From positions 3,916,998 through 3,980,997 of the forward strand of contig NW_015622545.1 in the NCBI RefSeq assembly GCF_000835495.1: DNA of 64,000 nucleotides, written 5' to 3'. The position numbers were made by a program, and so were the translations under genes. Source of the stretch: Cladophialophora immunda. Its lineage: Eukaryota; Ascomycota; Eurotiomycetes; Chaetothyriales; Herpotrichiellaceae. Every line of letters begins with the position of its first letter. Position 1 is the stretch's first letter. Positions 55,462-64,000 of this stretch are shown one piece after another. The notes beneath the pieces were generated by a model. It saw only the letters and a list, made by a program, of their open reading frames with translations, was not told where the DNA came from and ran no database searches.

Positions 55462-56335
55462 TTTGGTTGAAACTTCGAGTATTGGTTGATCTTTGCGAGG
55501 CTGCCCTTAACGCTTATTTTAGAAGAGGAGAGTGGCCAGCTTAGACGAGATATAGAAACGCTGTCGGCGGAAGGGAGCCTGTGCGAATGGCATAATGCTT
55601 AAATAGGCAATCTAGAGGTATCAGGATTGTCCTTGTCAGTTGTGGAGGGGCAGATGTGGTTCGTGCCGATCTGATGGAGGTGGAAGGAACGCTGTGAATG
55701 AAGTCCCGAGTCGGTATACTGATCATCTCAATGCGCACGTAGTTGGGACTGTGCATCAGACTCGCCCGACGTTCACGGCAACGCCTGGCCCAATGGAAAG
55801 TGGCATTTCCACTCTGGGAACGAGCTAACTGGTTTTGGATTTGCGGGGACCCCTCGCCCCCCTTCCCCCCACAGCTTTGAACCAATTATCACCGTGAATT
55901 TGAGCTGCACAAAATCAATTCCTGTTTTGTTGCGTCCACCACACTGCCTTCGTAGCACAGGCTTCCGGCAATACCTGCTTGGGCTATGCTGAAGATCTCG
56001 TTGCTTGCCTGCGCGACCCTTTTTGCCCCGTTCTAACTTCACCGTAATCAGCCATGCCCCGTCGGCTCTCCGTTACCGAGTAGATCGACGCCATTGGCTT
56101 TCTTTTCCCCGTGGGCAATTCCTGGAGGATCTGGAAGTCATTGCAGGCGAAAGAACCGCGATCACCTGAACAATGAAGCTGAACACGAAGACCAGAAATC
56201 GGAGAACGTGGGACCCGAGGAAAAGCGTAGGACTTATCAAGGTGCCGGATCCCAACCCTCGGTCAGAAGAGTCGAAGCTCCATCTATTTCAACTCATCAC
56301 AAGCTCCGCAAGGCGGCGTAGCATTCCGCGAATAG
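55462..56335. promoter_or_regulatory. Divergent promoter between two P450 genes
   Basis: 874 bases with no motif-bearing frame, between oppositely transcribed P450s; probable shared regulatory region. No operator identified. Confidence 0.35.
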
Positions 56336-58469
56336 ATGGCCCCAGATAACTTGTCTGTGATCTCAACGTCGTGGGTCGAGAAGTCCATTACTCAGCCGCT
56401 GCTCGAGAATGTGGTGACTTACTCACCGAGACTGATGCTTGTGACTCTCGGTCGCATGGATAGTCGTCTCTGCGTCCTCCTGCTGCTCTTTTTGTTCATG
56501 ATCATAGTCAAAAGGAGATATTTCAATGGCCTATCTCATATTTCGGGCCCGTGGCTGGCGTCTTTCACGCATGCCTGGAGGCTGAAGGAGGCAATCAAAG
56601 GGCAGGTCTGGCGGACTGAAGAAGCCCTACATCGCAGACATGGTGCGTATGGACCCAGGTACCTGATGTCGCACAGCCTCGTTACCACAAAACTGTGCTT
56701 GTCATGGCGCCTCAACCATCAAAACATGCCATTGCTGATGAGACCAGGTCCGGTAGTTCGAACTGGTCCTGACGAAGTAATTGTAAATGACCCTAGTGTG
56801 TTGGATGTCATATATGGCTTTGGAAGCAAATTCCAGAAGGTGTGAAAGTTTCATGTCACCGGTCACAATGAGTGCTAATCCTAGATTTCCCTCACACATA
56901 GACTGACTTCTACCGTCTATTCGGCTTCCCGGACATATGGGGCGTCCACGTTTTCAGCACCATCGATCGTAACCACCACAGCAAGCTGAGTCGTCACATT
57001 GCGTCAGCATATACCATGACGGCCCTCGTCGAGCTTGAACCTCTGGTGGACGATTGTATCGACCTCTTCGTGAAGAAAATTACCTCACACCTTTCCGACC
57101 CGGGTCCGATGAACATGGCAAAATGGTTCCAGTGGTATGCCTTCGACGTGATTGGACAGCTCACATTTTCCACCAAGTTCGGGTTCATGGAACAGGAAAA
57201 GGACATTGAGAATGCCACCTGGACAATCGATCTCTTATTGTTCTATGTATCTGTCATTGGGCAGGCGTTCTGGCTTCACTGGCTTCTGCTCGGTAACCCT
57301 CTTGTGGCGTGGCTTACCAAGGGTGCTTCCAGCGGGTCGATCATCATGGTTGTAAGTACATTTGGAACGTCCCATCACAGCAAAACTTCACTGCCGGGAG
57401 GCTAAACCGAGTTTGAACGTCAGATGGCGAACAAACAGATCCAAGATAGACAAGCCCGAGGATCCAATCACCGAGACATGCTCTCTCGTTTCCTCCAGGA
57501 GCATGAGAAGAAGCCTGATGAGTACACGGTCAAGGACCTTCACACGACCTGTGCAATGAACATGTGAGTCCCCCATCCCTCTACTCATCCATTTCCTACG
57601 CACTTAGAATCCGTCTGCGTGAAGCTGTTTCATTGTGGCTCATAAACATCAAAATACAGTGCTGCAGGCTCTGACACCACGGGAATTGCCTTGACCGCAA
57701 CCTTGTTCCACCTCTTGAAGAATCGACACACCCTCCAAAAGCTGCGTGACGAGATAGATCGGTTCGATGACGATGGCAAGCTGTCCCGGCCAGCGAAACT
57801 GGGCGAGACCCAGTCGATGCCGTATCTACAGGCGGTGATCAAAGAGTCCATGAGAATCCATCCGTCCGTGGCCTATATCTATCCACGTTACGTCCCAGAA
57901 GGGGGTATCATGGTGGCAGGAAAGCACATTCCTGCTGGAGTATGTCTTCCCATCTTGATTTTGATCATTCTTTTGTCCCTACCCAAGAAGGGATGCTAAC
58001 TCAAAAACCGCGAGACAGGCGCGTATCGGAATGAACGCCTATATGATGCACCGAAACAAAAGCATATTCGGAGACGACGTCGAATTATTCAGGCCGGAGC
58101 GATGGCTCGGATGTGACACCAAGCGCATGGATCACTACATGTTCCAGGTAAGAACTGCCCGTGCTAGCCTATGAAAAGGTGACTTTTCGCTACATCTGGT
58201 TTCTTCTTCATAATCAGCTTCTGCTCCTCTCATATGGATATGGCATTGATACACGTAATTAGTTCGGCGCGGGTCCCTACACCTGCATGGGAAAACATAT
58301 CAGCATTCTCGAGATCAACAAGGTTATAGTCGAACTCGTCCGAATATTCGACATCAGCTTGGTCGACCAGGATTTCGAGTTCAAATTGACCAACTGGTGG
58401 TTCCTGAAACCGGAGGATTTGCCGTGTGCTTTTACGAAGCGGGACCGCGGCGTACAGGTCCATGTATAG
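56336..58469 (+). CDS. Cytochrome P450 monooxygenase, pisatin-demethylase-like
   Basis: Seven exons, 56336-56642, 56748-56839, 56902-57351, 57424-57563, 57660-57939, 58019-58147 and 58263-58469; 1605 bases, 534 residues, all phases consistent. Membrane anchor LCVLLLLFLFMIIVKRR, then HISGPWLASFTHAWRL. VVRTGPDEVIVNDP and FYRLFGFPDIWGVHVFST follow. The I-helix is AAGSDTTGIALTATLFHLL, K-helix ExxR is KESMRIHPSV, PERF region FRPERWLG, haem motif FGAGPYTCMGKHIS. The overall pattern is that of the broad group annotated as pisatin-demethylase-like P450s. ER-bound monooxygenase of unknown substrate. The intronless neighbour and this six-intron gene are clearly different families, so they are not recent duplicates. 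Confidence 0.92.
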
Positions 58470-58778
58470 ATACGAGTTCAATGTACATATGTTGGGGGGA
58501 GGCATACTCAGTCTCAGGAGCGGAAATGAGTTTCAGAGAGGCCAAGATTCGTACCCGAGACCGAGGAATGCTAGAGAAGTGTTGGCAGCTTTAAAAAAGG
58601 GCGCAGTGTTAGCCATGCCGACCCTATTCAACAGCCATGGGGCCCTAAGCAGACGCCTGAGGGAATTGCGAGACCGCAAAACACTCTTTATATTCGGTTG
58701 ATGATAGTTGAGCTGCACAGATACCAGGAATGATTGCGCTTCTAGCTGGAATCTTCCCTAGTTGGGCCGAGGATACTG

Positions 58779-61002
58779 TTAGAGATGCTGCAATTCCTCC
58801 GCCCATACCGTTCTGAGCTCATCGGCAATACACACAGTGCGTCGACCAGATTGTCTCTGGCACTCCTCAATGAGCTCGAGAGTGCGACGCCGCTCTTGAA
58901 CACCCTCTGTCACCAGCCCCGCAATATACAAACACTGTGTGGAAATGAAACTGAAGGGATCCGTCATTCCGGAACTGGCGATGAGTAGGATTTGTTCACG
59001 CGACCGATTGATCAGCCGTCGCACCGATAACGACTCTGTAGTCGAGGTACAGATACCTTGACCCTGTCGCCTGGACGAGGATGGAAGCCCACTGAGCGCC
59101 AGCAATATTTGACATGCATGGTACATTTGAATTCCGACAGCTGCCTCCTCCGTCAGCCGACATTAGAAATGGAGGGCCAAGCTGGTGTGCGCTTACCACA
59201 GTGTGGAAACACATACCATATGGCTGATATGTCCCGCGGGTGCTGGTACGCTGTAGTTTCCTCTTTCTGCTCTTCCTGCAGCACCTGGCTCACAACGAAC
59301 CGTGTCATCGAAGGGGGAAGCATCCGTTTCCACTGCTCGAGGTCCTGTCGAAGTTTGTCCCTCGTTCTTTGCCTTATATTCAGCTCTCCTGCAGCCTCCA
59401 CCCTTTCTCGATCCTGGTAGTCGTTACAAAAGCTGATGCACTGTCCCAGCAGAAACATGGCACGGTTGGCGATCTCTTCATGAGATAGTCCATCAAAAGA
59501 GTCAACTGCACGTGGCTCCCAGTAGTGTTCGTCTAAAAACATACGTCTTCCGGCATGCAAGGCTGCCCAGGTGTCTGATCTATACCATGTCCAATATACG
59601 ACTCCTTTGATTCCCGGTGAATCCCCGTTTACTTGCCACAACTGAAGGAGGGAGGCGATACCACGGAGGTGTGAGCCAAAATTCTCTCCGACTACGTCCA
59701 GCATCTCATAACTATGCAAAGACTGCAGTCAGTACATTGTACCGGGGCTTTTAATAACGGGGAGAGGCAAATGGGAAAGGTAAATCGCACCTTGAGAGCA
59801 TGATGCTAGATGCCAAGATTTCATCACTGCGTGCTGAATCAGGTTGCATCAAGAGAGAACTGAAGGCTTTCAGCGCCTTTTGGTAGTATGCGACCGCGAT
59901 GTCCTCTGTTATTTGTGGCTCGTGGCCTGCCCGCTTCAGTGCCAACTGCTTCGCAGAAATAGCAAGGCACGAGAACAGAACAGCTGGGCACTCAAAAGCT
60001 AACATAGGAACGATTGTCGAATATGGATTTTCCGAGGAGAATGCTTCGATCTGATCAAGCGCATGAGCTCGTTTCTAACGGCAAAAGGTGCACGTACATA
60101 CCCATCGCGCAACTCCTTCCACGAAATTTCTGAATATGAACAACTCCATCTCTGTCAGATTAAGCGGGCTATTAGATCGAAGCTCCGCTGGAGGAGGCGA
60201 GACATTGATTGGACCTCTGGCGGAATAGCTTTTTGAGACAATGTTATGTCTGAAACCGTATAGCTCATCATGCCTCGAGTATAATCCGGTAGGAGGGCAA
60301 CGTATGCTGGCTAGATGTCCATGGGGGTGTACAGGCTCTGAAGTGGGCAACGGTGATGCTGGTGGTAAGCTTTGAGTTGAGTCTCTGTCTAGGTGTTTCC
60401 GCGAGAACAGCCCAGCTGGGCTGCTGCTTTGGTTCGAGTAGGTTGGACTACCTGTGTCAGAGATCTCTTTCTGGGTCACGTCTTCATGGAGGTTGAGGTC
60501 TTTGTAAGTACTGTGCTGATGTGCCTGAAATGGTTCGTATGAGGAAGATTGGTCAATGAGATATTGAGCAAGGACGGGTCCAAAAGAGGCAGGGGTAGTG
60601 ACGGGCTGAACATTGTCACTAGTTGTTGGCTCGAACGACGGGGAAGTCGCTTTGGAATTGACCGCGGTGTTGGTACCAGTACTTGACCCTTTGGCCTTGC
60701 TTCGACTTGGGTTATCGGCCTGGTCAGAACTAAAGCGGCTTCGATCAGGCGCCCTGGCATCATACGAGCACGGCCTATTCTTCTTCGCACAATTGCCGCA
60801 TATTGGCTTGCGCTCATCGCACTTTACGTGCCTTGCCCTGCATACACGACTGCATGTCCACCATCTCTGGGTCAGCGTTGTGATGGATTACCCTTGCAAC
60901 CGCGGATCGACAGGGGTGATTGATTGGGGTGCGAGTAACATACCAGCCTGTAGTAACGCGAAGACGTGTAATAGTATGCTGGGAGCCACCGCTGCAAGAC
61001 AT
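58779..61002 (-). CDS. Zn2Cys6 fungal transcription factor (ARCA/Upc2-type architecture)
   Basis: ATG at 61002. Exons 61002-60944 and 60849-60102, then about 60040-59790, 59709-59205 and 59135-58779. Intron 1 splits the zinc cluster: exon 1 ends TTG plus TG and exon 2 supplies T, giving C-RV-CRARHVKCDERKPICGNCAKKNRPC. A Ser/Pro-rich linker follows, then LTEMELFIFRNFVEGVARW, IEAFSSENPYSTIVPMLAFECPAVLFSCLAISAKQLA, SYEMLDVVGENFGSHLRG and YHACQILLALSG. The C-terminus is TVWAEELQHL. This layout resembles sterol-uptake-control and ARCA-like regulators. Nuclear. It may control the P450 pair to its left. A start inside exon 2 would lose the first two Cys and is rejected. Confidence 0.87.
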
Positions 61003-61735
61003 GGTATCGAACACCTATCTCGGGCCTGCGTCTCGAGTCTCGTTGCGAGAAACTGGCATCTTGACATTGTCGAGATTGAGTCCCTTGCCCTAGCCCGCTT
61101 CGGCGCTTCGGCTACCGTTATCAAGGTCGGGATGTTGGCGCCAACAGAAACGGGCTGAAGGCACGGATTAGGCCGTCACCTTCTTGAATCGGGCTATGCT
61201 GTTCCTTGCCTTATCTTTTGCACGTATGTCTACCTATCTCTTGTGCACCCTTCCTATCTTCGGAGTCTGGCTGAACTCAAACTGTGATATCTTGCGCCGG
61301 ACACCTCGTATGGTGTCGCCGCCACAAAAAGCCACGAAGGCTAACAGATCGCCTAGCAGTCTTAATACGGAACCAAAAGCTAACTTCATATACGCCTTTA
61401 AGAAACAACAGTACCTCCGGGGTATACGGATGGTCTGCACTACCAAACGCATTGATTGAAACCCAGCGTCTACTGGAGGCTTGTTGCTGGGACTCTCGCC
61501 GTCTTGTATATTCCGTTTTCTCCCTCTAGGAACCTAAGTGGACCAAAAATCTATATCTTTGTCTATCGATGTTCTATAAAGCCGATAATGTTGCTGCCAA
61601 CACACTCAAATGCCAACATGCGGCAGGTTTGAGATGTCATCCGCGCTCAAACCTTCGCGTCCTCGATGTCGGCTTTTCCTCACAGTTGACCTCCAGTCAA
61701 CCTGTTCTCGAAACCAGGAGGTTCGATCTTGGCCG
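61003..61735. other. Intergenic
   Basis: About 730 bases between the regulator start and the transporter stop, both on the minus strand. No supported gene. Confidence 0.4.
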
Positions 61736-63181
61736 CTAGCCTCCAGCAACGGTGTTGCTGTTATCGACGCAGCTGAACGCCGACCCAACCTGCCCTGTCC
61801 TGTATTGATCAATAATGCTCACCACGTTGGCGTAAGTCCCTCCGACGGTGATCAACAGACCAAGCACGAATATTCCGATATGTGCATACCACAGGACCAT
61901 CATTGTTGCCGAACGCTTGCGGGCGCCTTCGTTCAGGACAAACCAGAGGACGGCAGGGATACAGACACCCAGGTATCCGAAGCCGAGGGCCCCAATCAGT
62001 GAAACTAGACTACCGTAGAACGGAATCGCCTCACACAGAATCCAACCGAGCAGCCCCGTTCCGTATGTGCACGACAACCAAACGGCCCAGTGTGTCTTTG
62101 TATTCTGGGTCAGATGGTGGGTGTTTCGCAAGATGCGGACAAAAATGCTTTTCCCTGCCACATGGACGCAGATCATGGTGCCCGCAATCAGGCCTGGGAT
62201 CGCAATGGCGTATGAAATTATCTTGATTGTTGGACCTGCGGAGCCCAAGGCGGGCGAGGCAACCCATCTGCCGCAATAGGCATAGACGGTCGTAGCCAGC
62301 GCCAGATAGGACGACGTGATCCAGGCCATGCAGACATACACGCTCTTGAAATAGTCTTGTGGTCTTCGCATCTCCGATATCACCGGAACAAACCCGGACG
62401 TATTGGCCGAGGACGAAAAGATGGCCAATGAAGCCGACCATGCAGTGGCAAAGGTTGTTCCAGCAGGAGGAAGGGCAGCGAAGCCAAGGTCGAAGTCTCC
62501 TGTCTGAGGCGCGGCCGCCGGGCGATCCCGTACGGTGACAGCAATGACCACAATCATGATGGCGGTGACAATAGAAATGAACCCGACCCAGGTAATCCAG
62601 CCAAGATTGTGAATCTTCCTGATGCTGGCAACCGAGGCAACAATGATGTAGGCAACGAAGCCAAATGTGACACTGCAAGTTCCGTGCTTCGAGACGGCGT
62701 TGAGGGCAATGGAAAAGCCGAGGGTCGAGACACCCGCACAGAGGATCCAGGTAAAGAGGTAGACGAACTCGGTGATCTCTTTCACGACCCAAGCGTTCTT
62801 CTTCGTAAACCCCATCTCAAGCGCCGCGATGTGCGCACTGTCCGCTACGGTATGGACCGAGGGGTACCTGAGCTTGAACTGGCCCTGGAGAACCGCGCAA
62901 TAGGTGTTGAGCGCACCCCAGAACACAATGAAAATGGCCCCGGCAACAGCACCAAGGTTGTAGAGCGCCGCGGGGATGGAGAGGACACCCGCGGCAAACG
63001 TCATCTTGAGGAAGAACATGGACGCCCTGATCCAACCAACTGTTCTGAAGTTGACGCCATCCTGTCCGGTCACAAAGACTTCGGCCTCGTCGACACTTCC
63101 AAATTTGGACCCGACTTCCACGGGGCTGGCCGGCGTTATGGCCTCGATATCGGGCCTCTTTTCTGAGACTGCGCTGTCCAT
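61736..63181 (-). CDS. Neutral amino-acid transporter (AAAP family, Mtr-like)
   Basis: Single exon, 481 residues. Cytosolic N-terminus, then SMFFLKMTFAAGVLSIPAAL (TM1 signature of the Aa_trans family), FIVFWGALNTYCAVLQGQF, KEITEFVYLFTWILCAGVS, and about 11 membrane spans in all. A conserved SANTSGFVPVISEMRRPQDYFKSV loop and the last span WYAHIGIFVLGLLITVGGTYANV complete the family pattern. The fungal members are proton-coupled permeases for neutral aliphatic and aromatic amino acids (the Neurospora mtr group). Its place beside the P450 and regulator genes may be coincidental. Confidence 0.9.
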   Translation of the reverse strand: MDSAVSEKRPDIEAITPASPVEVGSKFGSVDEAEVFVTGQDGVNFRTVGWIRASMFFLKMTFAAGVLSIPAALYNLGAVAGAIFIVFWGALNTYCAVLQGQFKLRYPSVHTVADSAHIAALEMGFTKKNAWVVKEITEFVYLFTWILCAGVSTLGFSIALNAVSKHGTCSVTFGFVAYIIVASVASIRKIHNLGWITWVGFISIVTAIMIVVIAVTVRDRPAAAPQTGDFDLGFAALPPAGTTFATAWSASLAIFSSSANTSGFVPVISEMRRPQDYFKSVYVCMAWITSSYLALATTVYAYCGRWVASPALGSAGPTIKIISYAIAIPGLIAGTMICVHVAGKSIFVRILRNTHHLTQNTKTHWAVWLSCTYGTGLLGWILCEAIPFYGSLVSLIGALGFGYLGVCIPAVLWFVLNEGARKRSATMMVLWYAHIGIFVLGLLITVGGTYANVVSIIDQYRTGQVGSAFSCVDNSNTVAGG

Positions 63182-63853
63182 ATTTCATCCAAAATGACTT
63201 GACACCTAGTACCAGGAAGACAGAACTGTGACTACTTGAGATAGAGGATGATGATCGAGAGACGGATTGGCAGAATTCTCGAGTGGCTGAGTTTCAGAGT
63301 GGCCATGATATATACCTGAGTAAGGACGACTATCTCTCATATCAGCCTGCCTTAGCGAGGCCCGAGTTACCAATCTCCTCCTCCAGGGCACATGTCTGGA
63401 GAGACAAACTCGCAATGCCTGTCCCTTGGGCTGGTGGAGACAATGGGCAGTCTCTTATCGGGACTTGGGGGAAGTGTGCGAATGGTGCTTCTGCTGCCTT
63501 GGGTCTTGGACAACTGTTCCCGTCTTTCATGATTACCTTCCATGAAGGGCAATGATGTGCGGAACTGCGGCAAGCTCTGAAGTTAGCCAGGCGATTGAGG
63601 ACAAGGCTATTACCATTATGAGCGGTACAGAGATACTTGTGGGTACCAGAGAAATCTCGGCTGCGTCACGTGTTGGATTTCTCGAGCCGAGATATTCTCG
63701 AGACCAGTGTTGTGAAAATAGATTTCATAAATACAGCGTCACATTCCTGACCTGTTTATTTCAGTATTATAGATGTAATCTTTCCAAAGTTCCTGGGAGC
63801 CAAGGAGCTAGTTTATTAGCGTTTTCCTAGTAAACTAGTTCGTGGTTGACCCT
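63182..63853. other. Intergenic; hairpin near 63808-63838
   Basis: About 670 bases upstream of the transporter and downstream of the edge gene. A hairpin (11-base arms with one mismatch, 9-base loop) lies at 63808-63838, 16-46 bases past the edge gene's stop codon. The plus-strand frames here have no motif. Confidence 0.4.
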
Positions 63854-64000
63854 TCAGGAGGCATAAAAACCTGCCTGATTTGACGCCCAATAGGCCTGTG
63901 TGCCTTGAGAATAGGGCCCTATCTGAGGGCCTATCTGCGTGCCAATCTGCGTGCCAATCTGCGTGCCAATCTGCAGTTGCGACTGTGCCTGTGAATAGGC
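63854..64000 (-). CDS. C-terminus of a Q-rich protein with QIGT/QIGP tandem repeats (partial)
   Basis: The minus-strand frame from 64000 to a TGA at 63856-63854 reads AYSQAQSQL, then QIGT three times and QIGP twice, then YSQGTQAYWASNQ and AGFYAS, 48 residues in all. The repeats correspond to three exact 12-base units (63935-63970) plus degenerate ones (63911-63934). The units preserve the frame, the amino-acid pattern continues beyond the exact repeat, and the frame stays open to the edge. It is therefore probably real coding sequence and not simple noncoding repeat. Q/S/Y/A-rich tails like this occur in RNA-binding or regulatory proteins; the function cannot be told from this fragment. Confidence 0.6.
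   Translation of the reverse strand, partial: AYSQAQSQLQIGTQIGTQIGTQIGPQIGPYSQGTQAYWASNQAGFYAS
63935..63970. repeat. 12-base tandem repeat, three exact copies
   Basis: CTGCGTGCCAAT three times in a row, flanked on the left by degenerate units with CTATCTG and GGGCC. Length is a multiple of three, and on the minus strand each unit encodes one QIGT block (phase-shifted within the unit). Confidence 0.85.

Noticed and set aside
61910..62792. Long alternative-frame ORFs opposite or within the amino-acid transporter
   Set aside because: Shadows of the well-conserved transporter frame.

Overview
The window is nuclear DNA of a filamentous ascomycete (Pezizomycotina). Most genes carry several short introns of roughly 45-90 bases with GT donors, CTAAC/CTGAC-like branch sites and AG acceptors. 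Zn2Cys6 and C2H2 'fungal-specific' transcription factors, microsomal P450s and MFS and amino-acid permeases are interleaved on both strands. The density of aromatic-type catabolic genes would suit a black yeast (Chaetothyriales) or a relative, but that placement is inference. No rRNA, tRNA, CRISPR array or intact transposon was seen.

Left part (1-29 kb), mostly dispersed metabolic and housekeeping genes: the 3' part of an acetoacetyl-CoA synthetase (+); an SDR with an altered catalytic motif (-); an HSL-type esterase (-); a second atypical SDR (+); a YAT-type amino-acid permease with a 24-base micro-exon (-); an alpha-arrestin (-); a small nuclear protein resembling the RNA polymerase I factor Rrn10 (-); an intronless NDH-2-like flavoprotein (-); a cupin protein (-); a quinone-oxidoreductase-type MDR enzyme (+); a Zn2Cys6 regulator (+); and a second HSL-type esterase (-).

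Central part (29.7-47.6 kb), a compact catabolic-looking block: an ACS/Dal5-type MFS transporter (-) divergent from an amidohydrolase_2 (aromatic acid decarboxylase-type) enzyme (+); a Zn2Cys6 regulator (-); two aldehyde dehydrogenases (-); a homologue of bacterial 4,5-dihydroxyphthalate decarboxylase (-); a P450 (-) divergent from a zinc alcohol dehydrogenase (+); and a glutathione-S-transferase-like gene that is apparently broken by three small insertions. Import, oxidation or hydroxylation, aldehyde/alcohol interconversion and two different non-oxidative decarboxylases suggest catabolism of an aromatic (di)carboxylic acid. This is the best candidate in the window for an undescribed system; its substrate is unknown.

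Right part (48.5-64 kb): a C2H2 plus fungal-TF regulator (+), an epoxide-hydrolase/dehalogenase-type hydrolase (-), two divergently transcribed P450s (- and +), a third Zn2Cys6 regulator (-), a neutral amino-acid transporter (-), and at the right edge the C-terminus of a Q-rich protein with QIGT/QIGP tandem repeats (-). The P450s, hydrolase and regulators may extend the central block, or form a neighbouring cluster.
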